Positions 1 to 8,288 of a stretch of DNA of 64,000 nt are shown here, piece by piece. Both the position numbers and the translations under genes were made by a program. Where the stretch lies: contig NZ_JAPVQY010000042.1 in assembly GCF_027257875.1 (NCBI RefSeq), positions 1-64,000 of the forward strand. Reading direction: 5' to 3'. Position 1 is the first letter of the stretch. Each line of letters starts with the position of its first letter. The notes beneath the pieces were generated by a model that was given only the letters and a program-made list of their open reading frames with translations, did no database searches and was not told where the DNA came from. This DNA is from Burkholderia sp. IMCC1007. Its GTDB lineage: Bacteria; Pseudomonadota; Gammaproteobacteria; Burkholderiales; Burkholderiaceae.

Positions 1-6
1 CGCGAA

Positions 7-645
7 TCAGCTCTTGTCGTACGAGAACTGGATGCCCGCGGTGCCGCCGGTCTGGATGAACAGGTCGATGAACGCGGGGACGGTTGCGCTGCGCGCCCAG
101 TCGCGCTGCAGTTCGCAGAACAACTGCGCGACGCTGATCATCTGGCCGCCGGCCTGCTCGATGCGGCGCAGCGCGGCTTCGTGCGCGGCCACCGACGTGC
201 CGCCGACCGCGTCGACGACCACGTAGACCTCGTAGCCGGCCTTCAGCGCGTCGAGCGCGGGGAAGGTCAGGCACGCTTCGGTCCACAGCGCGGTCATGAT
301 GAGTTTCTTGCGGCCGGTGGCTTCGACGGCCTTGCGGAACTCGACGTCTTCCCACGAGTTGATGCTGGTGCGGTCGTAGGTCGGATAGCCTTCGAGCGCG
401 GCGCGCAGCTGCGGGATCGGCGGCTTGTTCAGGCCGGTCTTCACGTTGACGGTCGAATGGACGATCGGCAGGCCGTACGCGACGGCGGCTTTCGATGCGC
501 CGACGATGTTGTTGATCAGCAGCTGCCGATCCATCGACGCGATGGAGTTCACCTGGACCGGCTGGTAGTCGATGACGATGAACGCCGCGTTCTGCGGGGT
601 GAGCAGGTGGTCGTTCGCGGGATCGCGAATCGGTTCGCTTGCCAT
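7..645 (-). CDS. isochorismatase-family cysteine hydrolase
   Basis: A 212-residue cytoplasmic hydrolase of the isochorismatase (YcaC-like) superfamily. The three family landmarks are visible: the early Asp in FIVIDYQP, a basic residue in the central region, and the nucleophile Cys in ALWTEACLTFP. The start at 645 was chosen because GGAGAG lies just upstream and the family fold begins there; the longer open frame continues upstream without family similarity. It sits downstream of the GntR gene on the same strand, next to an aromatic catabolic cluster, so it may hydrolyse an amide or ester linked to that substrate (inference). A related but clearly different paralogue lies at 61321-62007. The natural substrate cannot be read from the sequence. 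Confidence 0.85.
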   Translation of the reverse strand: MASEPIRDPANDHLLTPQNAAFIVIDYQPVQVNSIASMDRQLLINNIVGASKAAVAYGLPIVHSTVNVKTGLNKPPIPQLRAALEGYPTYDRTSINSWEDVEFRKAVEATGRKKLIMTALWTEACLTFPALDALKAGYEVYVVVDAVGGTSVAAHEAALRRIEQAGGQMISVAQLFCELQRDWARSATVPAFIDLFIQTGGTAGIQFSYDKS

Positions 646-1034
646 GGTTCTCTCCAGATCAAGGTGGTGGGAGGCTGGGGATCGCGATCGCGCCGCCCGT
701 CGTGCGGGCGCGATGCGATTCTGCTGCAGTGCGGTGCCGCGACGATCGGGTCGCGACGTTCGACGGCCACATCGACACGGTCCGCGCCTGGCGATTCGCC
801 GGGTTCGGGTACCGGCGAGTGTCGTCAGCTTATGCGATTCGGGGTGCGGTGCGTAGCGCACGCGGACAGAACATAGTGTTCTCGTTCATCGAACGGAATA
901 TGCGCGCGAACGGGCGAACATGCCGATAACATGGGCGGCATGCTCAGGACGACTGATGGGTGTGAAGGCGACTGGCGTCGCGAATGCGCCGCTCGATCCG
1001 GCGGTGCGGATCGGTGATGAACGGAATGCGCGGC
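646..1034. other. intergenic region upstream of the isochorismatase-like gene
   Basis: There is no convincing gene in these 389 bases; the open frames on both strands have no recognisable family and lack good ribosome sites. It should hold the promoter of the minus-strand hydrolase and the 3' flank of the GntR gene. The only structured signal seen is a pair of short palindromes at 869-895. Confidence 0.6.
869..895. promoter_or_regulatory. two adjacent short palindromes, candidate operator
   Basis: gaacatagtgttc (869-881, arms gaaca/tgttc) is followed after one base by cgttcatcgaacg (883-895, arms cgttc/gaacg). Paired GTTC/GAAC half-sites resemble sites of IclR- or GntR-type regulators, but assigning them to the GntR protein next door is a guess. 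They lie in the only region that could hold the promoter of the downstream minus-strand hydrolase. Confidence 0.3.
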
Positions 1035-1778
1035 TTAGCGTCGCGCGCGCGTCTTGCTGGCGCTACGCATGGCCGGCGGTGCGCCGTCGGCGGGCGCGGT
1101 GTCTTCGAGCACGAGCTGGGCGGTGACGGCGAAATGCTGGCGCAGCAGTTCGCACGCGCGATCGGCGTCGCGGGCAATGACGGCCTTGACGATTTCTCCG
1201 TGTTCGTGGCCGACGTCCCGTTCGCCCGCGTGCTGGCTGCGCAGCGACTGATGGCGGTAGCGGGCCGTCTGCGTGCGCAGCGTCGCGGCGAAATGCTTGA
1301 GCCATTTCGAGCGGCAGCCGGCCAGCAGCGTCGCGTGGAAATGGTCATGCGCGCGTTCCCACTCCGGGTTCATCCGCGGCGGCTCGTCGACGACGGTCGG
1401 CAGGGTGTTCACCAGATGGAACGCCGCGAGCACCGATGCTTCCCATTCGAGGCTGCCGCTGTCGATCGCATCGCGTAGCGCTTCGGACTCGATGCATTGC
1501 CGCACGGACGTGATGTCTTCGAGATCCTCGCGCGAGACGGGCGTGACGCGAAAGCCGCGCTGGTCCTCCGCCTCGACGAAACCGCTCATCGCGAGCCGCG
1601 ACACGGCCTCGCGCAGCGGGATCACGCCGGCCTGATAGCGGTCGGCCAGTTCCCGGATCTTCAGCTTGGAGCCGGGCGCGAGCGCGCCCGACACGATGTC
1701 GCGAAGAATGGTGTCGGCCAGTACCGACGCCATGGTGCGCGAGCCGCTGGCGGTTGCGTCGTCAAACGTCATGTCCAC
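1035..1778 (-). CDS. GntR/FadR-family transcriptional regulator
   Basis: A 247-residue regulator with an N-terminal winged helix (LADTILRDIVSGALAPGSKL then REAVSRLAMSGFVEAE) and a C-terminal FCD ligand-binding domain, whose metal-binding His/Asp residues fall around HDHFHATLLAG and the late EHGEIVKAV segment. The start was set at the GTG at 1776-1778 because AGGAGG lies 9 bases upstream, whereas the next ATG (1770-1772) is 15 bases away. It is divergent from the FAH-hydroxylase-dioxygenase genes starting at 1932. By analogy with other FadR-type regulators of aromatic operons it probably represses them until an intermediate binds (inference). Confidence 0.85.
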   Translation of the reverse strand: MDMTFDDATASGSRTMASVLADTILRDIVSGALAPGSKLKIRELADRYQAGVIPLREAVSRLAMSGFVEAEDQRGFRVTPVSREDLEDITSVRQCIESEALRDAIDSGSLEWEASVLAAFHLVNTLPTVVDEPPRMNPEWERAHDHFHATLLAGCRSKWLKHFAATLRTQTARYRHQSLRSQHAGERDVGHEHGEIVKAVIARDADRACELLRQHFAVTAQLVLEDTAPADGAPPAMRSASKTRARR

Positions 1779-1856
1779 GAATGTTTCCCTCCTGATGGCG
1801 AAATTATATGCAGAACGTGGGGACGTATGCACATCCGAGGGTAAACATGCAAAGAC

Positions 1857-1874
1857 GAAAATATATATATTTTC
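1857..1874. promoter_or_regulatory. perfect 18-bp AT-rich palindrome in a divergent promoter
   Basis: gaaaatatatatattttc reads identically on both strands. It lies midway between the GntR start (1778) and the FAH gene start (1932), in an AT-rich patch unlike the surrounding GC-rich DNA. Its position suits an operator for the adjacent GntR regulator or an overlapping -10 region. The sequence alone cannot separate these. Confidence 0.45.
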
Positions 1875-1931
1875 TAAATTTGTATCTAAATCGCGGCCAG
1901 CCCGGCGGCGACCCCTTGAACTGGAGATGTC

Positions 1932-2783
1932 ATGCGTTACGTGAACTTTTCGGCTGATGGCCGCAAGCGGATGCTCGGCGTGCAGCGCGGCTCGACCATC
2001 GTGTCGCTCGGCGACACGACGCTCGAGCGGTTGCTCGCGAGCGGTATCGATCTCGTCGACTTCGCCGAGCGCCACGCGGCGGCCGGCCCGACCTTTCACG
2101 TGGACGAAGTGACGTGGCTGCCGCCGCTCGCGCGGCCCGGCAAGATCATCTGCGTCGGCCTGAACTACGCCGACCACACGAAAGAAAGCCCGTACGAACA
2201 GCCTTCCTATCCGACCCTGTTCCCGCGCTTCACGACGAGCCTGATCGGGCACGACGCACCGATGATCCGGCCGCGCGTGTCGGATTCGCTCGACTTCGAA
2301 GGCGAGTTGGCCGTCGTGCTGAAGCACGGCGGCCGTCATGTGCCGAAGGCGCGCGCGCTCGACTGCGTGGCCGGCTACTCGGTGTTCAACGACGGGTCGG
2401 TGCGCGAGTACCAGTTCAAGGCGCCGCAATGGACGGTCGGCAAGAACTTCGACGGCACCGGCGCATTCGGGCCCGCGCTCGTCACGGCCGACGAGCTGCC
2501 GGCGGGCGGCGCCGGCCTGCAACTGCAAACGCGGCTGAACGGCAAGGTGGTGCAGTCGGCGAACACCAGCGACATGCTGTTCGACGTCGCGACGCTGATC
2601 GCGATCGTCAGCGAGGCGATCACGCTGGAGGCGGGCGACGTGATCGTCAGCGGCACGCCGGCCGGTATCGGGTGGGCGCGCGAACCGAAGCTGATCATGC
2701 GCGACGGCGACGTGTGCGAGGTCGAGATCGAAGGGCTCGGCACCCTGCGCAACACGGTGCGCGACGAGGGCGCGGCGCAGTGA
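1932..2783 (+). CDS. fumarylacetoacetate hydrolase-family protein
   Basis: A 283-residue FAH-superfamily enzyme. The N-terminal cap is followed by the catalytic core: ICVGLNYADHTKES, the metal-binding glutamates in LDFEGELAVVL, and the late GDVIVSGTPAGIGWAR loop typical of acylpyruvate hydrolases and 2-keto-4-pentenoate hydratase relatives. GGAG lies 5 bases before the ATG. It is the first gene of the operon with the hydroxylase (42 bases downstream) and the extradiol dioxygenase. In that context it probably hydrolyses or hydrates the ring-fission product to central metabolites. Which of the two reactions it performs cannot be decided here. Confidence 0.88.
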   Translation: MRYVNFSADGRKRMLGVQRGSTIVSLGDTTLERLLASGIDLVDFAERHAAAGPTFHVDEVTWLPPLARPGKIICVGLNYADHTKESPYEQPSYPTLFPRFTTSLIGHDAPMIRPRVSDSLDFEGELAVVLKHGGRHVPKARALDCVAGYSVFNDGSVREYQFKAPQWTVGKNFDGTGAFGPALVTADELPAGGAGLQLQTRLNGKVVQSANTSDMLFDVATLIAIVSEAITLEAGDVIVSGTPAGIGWAREPKLIMRDGDVCEVEIEGLGTLRNTVRDEGAAQ

Positions 2784-2825
2784 ACGCCGGCTGCTGAACG
2801 AACCCATCAAGAGACTGAGGAAGAC

Positions 2826-4616
2826 ATGAGACAGATTCGAGTTCCGGTACTGGTGGTCGGCGCAGGGCCGGCCGGGCTGACGAGCGCGGCGCTGCTCGCG
2901 AAATACGGCGTCGACGTGCTGGCGATCACGCGCTATCCGGGCACCGCGCATTCGCCGCGCGCGCACATCACGAACCAGCGCACGGTCGAGGTGTTCCGCG
3001 ACCTGGGCATCGAGGAACGCGTGCGTGCGCTCGCGACGCCGAACGAGCTGATGACGAACAACGTGTGGGCGACGAGCTTCGCCGATCGCGAGATCGCACG
3101 GCTGCAGGCGTGGGGCACGGGCACGCGGCGCAAGGCCGATTACGACGCGGCGAGCCCGTCGCAGATGTGCAATGCGCCGCAGCATCTCCTCGAACCGGTG
3201 ATTCTCGGTGCGGCCCGCGAGTACGGCGCGCGCATCCTGTTCAACACCGAACTCGTGTCGATTCGTCAGACGGAAGACGCGGTGATTTCGCGGCTCGTCG
3301 ACGTCGTCACGCGCGAGGAGATCGAAGTGATCTCCGACTATGCGATCGGCGCGGACGGCGCGCAGAGCATCGTGGTCAAGCAACTGGGCTTCGAGCTGGA
3401 CGGCGAAATGGGGCTCGGCTGCGCGGTGAACTGCTGGCTCGAAGTCGACCTCGCGAAATACACCGCGCACCGCCCGGGCGTGCTGTACTGGATGAGCCAG
3501 CCGGGCAGCGACTACTGGGTCGGCAGCGGCACGTACATCTGCGTGCGGCCGTGGAACGAGTGGGTGCTGCTGTTCATGTACAACCCGAAGGACGGCGAAC
3601 CCGACCTGAGCCACGAAGCGGTGATCGCGCGGGCGCGCGCGACGATCGGCGACCCCGACATTCCGATCCGCGTGAAGGCCGTATCGAAATGGACGATCAA
3701 CCGGATGGTTGCGCGCAACCTGGTGAAGGGGCGCGTCGCGATTGCGGGCGACGCCGCGCACCGCCATCCGCCGGCGAACGGGCTCGGCTCCAATACGTCG
3801 GTGCAGGACGCGTTCAACCTCGCGTGGAAGCTCGCGATGATCGTGAAGGGGCAGGCATCGCCCGCATTGCTGCAGACCTATTCGGACGAACGGCAGCCGG
3901 TGGCCGAGGCGGTCGTCGATCGTGCGATCAAATCGGTCGGCGAGATGCTGCCGATCGCGAAGGCGCTCGGGTTCTCCGAAGGGCAGAGCGTGGAAGCGGG
4001 CTGGGCGTCGCTCGACGGGCTGTTCGCCGAGGACGACACAGGCCGCAAGCGTCGCAAGGCGCTCGCCGACGCGGTCGAACTGCAGAACTATCAGTTCAAC
4101 TGCCACGGTGTCGAACTCGGGCAGCACTACACGTCGTCCGCGATCGTGCGCGACGGCGCGACATTCCCGCTTCCGTCGCGCGACCCGGAGCTTTACTATC
4201 ATCCGACGACGACGCCCGGCGCATCGATTCCGCACGCGTGGATCCAGCACGACGGCGCACAGGTGTCGACGCTCGATCTCGTCGGCAACGGCGCGTTCAC
4301 GGTGCTGACCGGGGCCGGCGGACGCGCGTGGCTCGATGCGGCGAAGCAGGTCGGCGACGAGTTCGGCGTCGAGATCCGCGCGGTGGCGATCGAGCAGGGC
4401 ACGTCGACCTTCGACGTGTACGGCGACTGGGCGCGACAGCGCGAGATCGAGGATCACGGTTGCGTGCTGGTGCGGCCGGACCGCTTCATCGCATGGCGTT
4501 CGGAAGCGCTGGCGGACGATCCGGTCGGCGCGCTGCGGCGCGTGCTTGCGCGGATTCTCGGTGGCGTGCCGCGGGCCCGCGCGGAGGTCGACGTGGCCGC
4601 ACTGGCCGAAGCTTGA
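2826..4616 (+). CDS. FAD-dependent aromatic hydroxylase (PheA/TfdB family)
   Basis: A 596-residue flavoprotein monooxygenase. The N-terminal dinucleotide-binding motif VVGAGPAGL has its glycines at about residues 12, 14 and 17. The second FAD motif is GDAAHRHPPANGLGSNTSVQDAFNLAWKLA read in sections, close to the phenol hydroxylase and 2,4-dichlorophenol monooxygenase group. The C-terminal third matches the thioredoxin-like domain of that group. It should add a hydroxyl to a phenolic ring using NAD(P)H and O2, feeding the dioxygenase encoded 11 bases downstream. A ribosome site, GAGG, precedes the ATG. The substrate is unknown. Confidence 0.88.
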   Translation: MRQIRVPVLVVGAGPAGLTSAALLAKYGVDVLAITRYPGTAHSPRAHITNQRTVEVFRDLGIEERVRALATPNELMTNNVWATSFADREIARLQAWGTGTRRKADYDAASPSQMCNAPQHLLEPVILGAAREYGARILFNTELVSIRQTEDAVISRLVDVVTREEIEVISDYAIGADGAQSIVVKQLGFELDGEMGLGCAVNCWLEVDLAKYTAHRPGVLYWMSQPGSDYWVGSGTYICVRPWNEWVLLFMYNPKDGEPDLSHEAVIARARATIGDPDIPIRVKAVSKWTINRMVARNLVKGRVAIAGDAAHRHPPANGLGSNTSVQDAFNLAWKLAMIVKGQASPALLQTYSDERQPVAEAVVDRAIKSVGEMLPIAKALGFSEGQSVEAGWASLDGLFAEDDTGRKRRKALADAVELQNYQFNCHGVELGQHYTSSAIVRDGATFPLPSRDPELYYHPTTTPGASIPHAWIQHDGAQVSTLDLVGNGAFTVLTGAGGRAWLDAAKQVGDEFGVEIRAVAIEQGTSTFDVYGDWARQREIEDHGCVLVRPDRFIAWRSEALADDPVGALRRVLARILGGVPRARAEVDVAALAEA

Positions 4617-4627
4617 CGGAGGTCGGA

Positions 4628-5569
4628 ATGACGACTGCGACAAGGAAGCGGGCACCGTTCGGTATCCATAGCATCGACCATTTCGCGCTGGACGTGCCGA
4701 GTCTCGCGGAGGCCCGTCGTTTCGTGACGGCGTTCGGGTTCGACGTCGACGCGAGCGGGCACGAATTGCGGCTGCGTACGCAAGCCGGCGGCCACGTATG
4801 GGCGACGCTGCGCGAGGGGCCGCGCAAGCGGCTCGCGTATCTGTCGCTGAACTGCTTCGCCGACGATTTCGAGCCGCTGCGCGCGCAGATTCTCGATGCA
4901 GGCGGCCGTGCGGCGACGCCGCCCGAAGGCCATTCGCCGGATGACGGCTTCTGGTTCGAGGATCCCGACGGCAACCTGATGCAGCTGCAGGCCGGCGCGA
5001 AAACCACGCCGGGATGCAAGCCGGCTGCGCAGCGCGCGACCGCGATCCGGCCGCAGCGCGGCGCGCTGTTTCGCGGCGACGCGCCGGTCGTGCATCCGGC
5101 GCGACTGTCGCACGTGCTGATGTTCACGCCGGACATCGGCCGCGCGACCGCGTTCTACGAGCAGGCACTGGGGCTTTCGTTGTCCGACGGCGCCGCCGGC
5201 ATCGTGGCGTTTCTGCACGCACGCCACGGCAGCGACCATCATCTGATCGCGTTCGCGCAGGGCAGCGCGAAGGGCTGGCATCACAGCGCATGGGACGTGC
5301 CGGCCGTCGACGACGTCGGGCTCGGCAAGATGCAGATGCAGCGGGCCGGTTACGTGGAAGGCTGGGGCGTCGGTCGTCACGTGCTGGGCTCGAACTACTT
5401 CCAGTACGTGCGAGATCCGTGGGGCTCGTTCTGGGAATACTCGGCCGACATCGATTATGTCGGCGCGGGAGTCGAGTGGCCGGTCGGCGACCACCCGCCG
5501 GAGGATTCGCTGTATCTCTGGGGGCCGGACGTGCCGAGCTACTTCTTCGAGAACACCGAAGCCGCCTGA
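4628..5569 (+). CDS. two-domain extradiol ring-cleavage dioxygenase (VOC family)
   Basis: A 313-residue type I extradiol dioxygenase made of two vicinal-oxygen-chelate domains, about residues 15-125 and 158-290. The catalytic C-terminal domain keeps the metal triad expected for BphC-like enzymes: His162 in LSHVLMF, His218/219 in WHHSAWDV and Glu270 in FWEYSAD. The ATG at 4628 is preceded by GGAGGTCGG and lies 11 bases after the hydroxylase stop. It should open a catechol-type ring between or next to its hydroxyls, producing the substrate for the FAH-family enzyme at the head of the operon. Confidence 0.88.
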   Translation: MTTATRKRAPFGIHSIDHFALDVPSLAEARRFVTAFGFDVDASGHELRLRTQAGGHVWATLREGPRKRLAYLSLNCFADDFEPLRAQILDAGGRAATPPEGHSPDDGFWFEDPDGNLMQLQAGAKTTPGCKPAAQRATAIRPQRGALFRGDAPVVHPARLSHVLMFTPDIGRATAFYEQALGLSLSDGAAGIVAFLHARHGSDHHLIAFAQGSAKGWHHSAWDVPAVDDVGLGKMQMQRAGYVEGWGVGRHVLGSNYFQYVRDPWGSFWEYSADIDYVGAGVEWPVGDHPPEDSLYLWGPDVPSYFFENTEAA

Positions 5570-5583
5570 TCCTCATCAGATGC

Positions 5584-5609
5584 CGCCGGCCCGCGCCGGC
5601 GCGCTTTTT
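5584..5609 (+). terminator. rho-independent terminator after the dioxygenase gene
   Basis: A GC-rich stem (cgccggc, loop ccgc, gccggcg) is followed by gcg and five Ts at 5605-5609, just after the dioxygenase stop. The alternative pairing ccggcgc/gcgccgg (5596-5616) would enclose the T run, so two exclusive hairpins are possible. The porin gene downstream therefore probably has its own promoter or depends on readthrough. Confidence 0.65.
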
Positions 5610-5691
5610 GCGCCGGACTCGACGGTCCGGCGTTCCGGAATTTCATTCTCGTCACATCAATCAGTATAACGAATGATCATTGGAGATCAGG

Positions 5692-6789
5692 ATGGTCGGC
5701 AAAAAGACCTGTGCAATCGGGCTGCTGGCGCTCGGACATGCGTGCGCGGCGAGCGCGCAAAGCAGCGTCACGCTGTTCGGCTTGCTCGATGCAGGCGTGA
5801 GCTACGTCAGCAATGAAGGCGGTCACGGCGTCGTCAAATTCGACGACGGCATTTTCACGCCGAGCCTCGTCGGGCTGCGCGGCAGCGAGGACGTCGGCAG
5901 CGGCACGCGCGTGATTTTTCAGCTCGTCAGCCAGATCGCGATCGGCTCCGGCGCGACGATCGGCGACGGGCTGTTTGCGCGCACCGCGTTCGTCGGCGTG
6001 CAAAACGATCGCTACGGCACGATCACGCTCGGCAATCAGTACGAGTTCATGGCCGATACGCTGTTCTTCGGCGGCGTCGATGCGGCGCGCGACGTGGGCG
6101 GCCTCTATAACCTGCGCAACGGCCCGTTCCAGAAGCTCGCGCTGCCGGGCAATCCGACCGGCGCATTCGACTGGGACCGGATGGCCGGCAGCCAGCGCGT
6201 CGCGAACGCGGTGAAGTACGTGAGCCCCGTGATCGGCGGATTCAAATTCGGTGCGCTGTACGGCATCGGCGGCGTGCCCGGCAGCATCGGCGCGAACAAC
6301 ACGGTGAGCGTCGGCGCGGACTATTCGATCGGAACGTTCGGTGCGGCGGCCGCCTATACGAACGAGAAATACGGCGCGCAAACGGGCGCGGCTTCGACCA
6401 GCGTGCGGAACTGGGGCGCCGGCCTGCGCTACGGCTTCGGCGCGGTCAACCTGAGCGCGCTGTTTACGACGGTGCGCAACGCGGCGTCGGGCGGCGCTGC
6501 GTGGATGAGCGAACTGGGCGGCACGTGGAAGCTGACGAACGCGCTGACGCTGGGCGCGGACTACATGTACATGAAGGGCAACGCGACGCTCGACGACAAC
6601 CATGCGCATCAGCTCACGGCCACCGTTCAGTACCGCCTGTCGAAGCGGACGATGGTCTATGCGAGCGGCGCGTGGCAGCGCGCGAACAGCGGCGCGCACG
6701 CGCAGATCAACGGCGTGCTGGACCCGGACGGCGCATCGTCCGGCGCCACCCAGGCGCTTGCACGCATCGGCATGCATACCGTGTTCTGA
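5692..6789 (+). CDS. OmpC-type Gram-negative porin
   Basis: A 365-residue outer-membrane porin. A signal peptide ends at about ASAQ-SSVTLFG, the usual start of mature Burkholderia porins. The PEFG-like alternation of short beta strands continues to a terminal phenylalanine (GMHTVF). The ATG at 5692 was chosen because GGAG lies 6 bases upstream. It lies between the catabolic genes and an aromatic-acid-type carrier, which suggests it helps the substrate across the outer membrane. A second porin of the same family is at 14113-15273. Confidence 0.9.
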   Translation: MVGKKTCAIGLLALGHACAASAQSSVTLFGLLDAGVSYVSNEGGHGVVKFDDGIFTPSLVGLRGSEDVGSGTRVIFQLVSQIAIGSGATIGDGLFARTAFVGVQNDRYGTITLGNQYEFMADTLFFGGVDAARDVGGLYNLRNGPFQKLALPGNPTGAFDWDRMAGSQRVANAVKYVSPVIGGFKFGALYGIGGVPGSIGANNTVSVGADYSIGTFGAAAAYTNEKYGAQTGAASTSVRNWGAGLRYGFGAVNLSALFTTVRNAASGGAAWMSELGGTWKLTNALTLGADYMYMKGNATLDDNHAHQLTATVQYRLSKRTMVYASGAWQRANSGAHAQINGVLDPDGASSGATQALARIGMHTVF

Positions 6790-6823
6790 CCGCGCAATCA
6801 TGCGCACCTCGTGGAGAAACCAG

Positions 6824-8074
6824 ATGAACAACGCACGCGTGTCCAGTCCGGACACCTCGTACGAATGGAAGATCGTCGCGCTGCTCGCGCTCGGATTCGG
6901 GCTCGTCGGTGTCGATCGTTTCATGATCATGCCGCTCTTTCCCGTGATGATGCGGGACCTCGATCTCGACTATCAGGATCTCGGCCACATCACGGCGGCG
7001 CTGTCGGTCGCGTGGGGTATTTCCGCGCTCGTGACCGGCAACCTGTCCGATCGCTTCGGCCATCGCAAGGTCATCATTCCGGCGATGCTCGCGTTCTCGC
7101 TGCTGGCCTGCGCGAGCGGGCTCGCATGGGGCGTGGGCAGCCTGATGGCGATCCGCGCGGTAATGGGCTTCGCCGAAGGGGCATACACGCCGTCGAGCAT
7201 CACCGCGACGCTCGATGCGTCGGCTCCGGCGCGTCACGGCCGCAACGTCGGCATCCAGCAGGCGGCGCTACCGCTGCTCGGGCTCGGCATCGCGCCGATC
7301 GTCGTCACGCAACTGATGCGTTTCGTGCCGTGGCACTGGATCTTCGCGATGGTCGCGCTGCCGGGGCTCGTCGTCTGCGTGCTGACGTGGAAGGTGCTGC
7401 GCGATACCAGCGCCGAGCGTGCGGCCGCACATACGGACGCGGGCGACGCAGGCAGCCATCGGTGGCGCGACGTGCTGCGCTACCGGAACGTGCCGCTCTG
7501 CTTCGTCGGGATGCTGTGCTGGTTGACCTGCCTGATCGTGCTGAGCGCGCTGCTGCCGAACTACCTGACCGACTATCTGCATCTCGGCCTGCAGCAAATG
7601 GGCTTCGTGCTGTCCGCGACCGGCATCGGCGGCACGCTCGGCGGGATCGCGATGCCCGCGCTGTCCGACCGGATCGGACGCCGGCCCGTGATGGTGCTGT
7701 CGGTGATCGGCGCATTCGTATCGCTGTGGGCGTTCTCGCGCACGGGCGCCGATCCGGTCGCGCTGTTCGCCGGGCTGCTGGCGACGATCTTCTTCGTGTT
7801 CGCGATGATCACGCTGACGGTCGGGCCGATCAGCGCGGAAGCCGTGCCCGCGCAGCTGATGACCACCGCGTCCGGGCTCGTGATCGGCGTCGGCGAGATC
7901 TTCGGTGGCGGTATCGCACCGTCGGTTGCAGGCTACGTCGCGAAGCATTTCGGCATCCAGTACATCATGCAGCTCGGCATGGGGGCGCTGGTGCTCGGCC
8001 TGATCGTCGCGCTGTCGCTGAAGGAAACCGCGCCGGCGCGACTCGCGCGTACGGTCGCGCTGGCCGAATCGTGA
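6824..8074 (+). CDS. MFS transporter, aromatic-acid type
   Basis: A 416-residue inner-membrane carrier with about 12 hydrophobic segments. The major-facilitator signature GNLSDRFGHRKVI lies in the loop after the second segment, and a repeat of it, ALSDRIGRRPVMV, opens the second half. GGAG precedes the ATG at 6824. It follows the porin by 34 bases and closes the catabolic gene set, so it is probably the proton-coupled importer of the aromatic substrate (inference from context). Confidence 0.85.
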   Translation: MNNARVSSPDTSYEWKIVALLALGFGLVGVDRFMIMPLFPVMMRDLDLDYQDLGHITAALSVAWGISALVTGNLSDRFGHRKVIIPAMLAFSLLACASGLAWGVGSLMAIRAVMGFAEGAYTPSSITATLDASAPARHGRNVGIQQAALPLLGLGIAPIVVTQLMRFVPWHWIFAMVALPGLVVCVLTWKVLRDTSAERAAAHTDAGDAGSHRWRDVLRYRNVPLCFVGMLCWLTCLIVLSALLPNYLTDYLHLGLQQMGFVLSATGIGGTLGGIAMPALSDRIGRRPVMVLSVIGAFVSLWAFSRTGADPVALFAGLLATIFFVFAMITLTVGPISAEAVPAQLMTTASGLVIGVGEIFGGGIAPSVAGYVAKHFGIQYIMQLGMGALVLGLIVALSLKETAPARLARTVALAES

Positions 8075-8084
8075 GCGCCGGTCG

Positions 8085-8288
8085 TTACGGCTGATACGGC
8101 TGGTCTGGCGGCTGCGGCGGACCGTAGCGATCGTCCGTGCGTGCGAAGGTGACGATCTCGACGCGGCGATCGGGCTGCAGGCACGCCACCAGACTGTCGT
8201 GCGATGGGTTGTCGCTGCAATGGGTGATCGGATCCTGCTCGCCGAGTACAGGCCCCGAGAACGTTGTGGCCGTTGAGACGCGGGCGCG
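8085..8288 (-). pseudogene. remnant of an OmpA-family C-terminal domain
   Basis: Read on the minus strand this stretch gives RVSTATTFSGP, LGEQDPITHC and LVACLQPDRRVEIV. These match the end of the peptidoglycan-binding OmpA domain (the GE-DP loop, the Cys pair and the NRRVEI-like helix). Nothing of the signal peptide or first half of an OmpA protein is present upstream. It is therefore a truncated relic. It is currently in frame with the extended histidine kinase, which would carry it as a C-terminal tail. Confidence 0.6.

Noticed and set aside
1035-4655. A very long minus-strand open frame (over 1200 codons) opposite the hydroxylase and FAH genes
   Set aside because: Only its last 247 residues (GntR) look like protein. 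The rest is His/Arg-rich and mirrors the coding strand, as expected from GC-rich antisense DNA.
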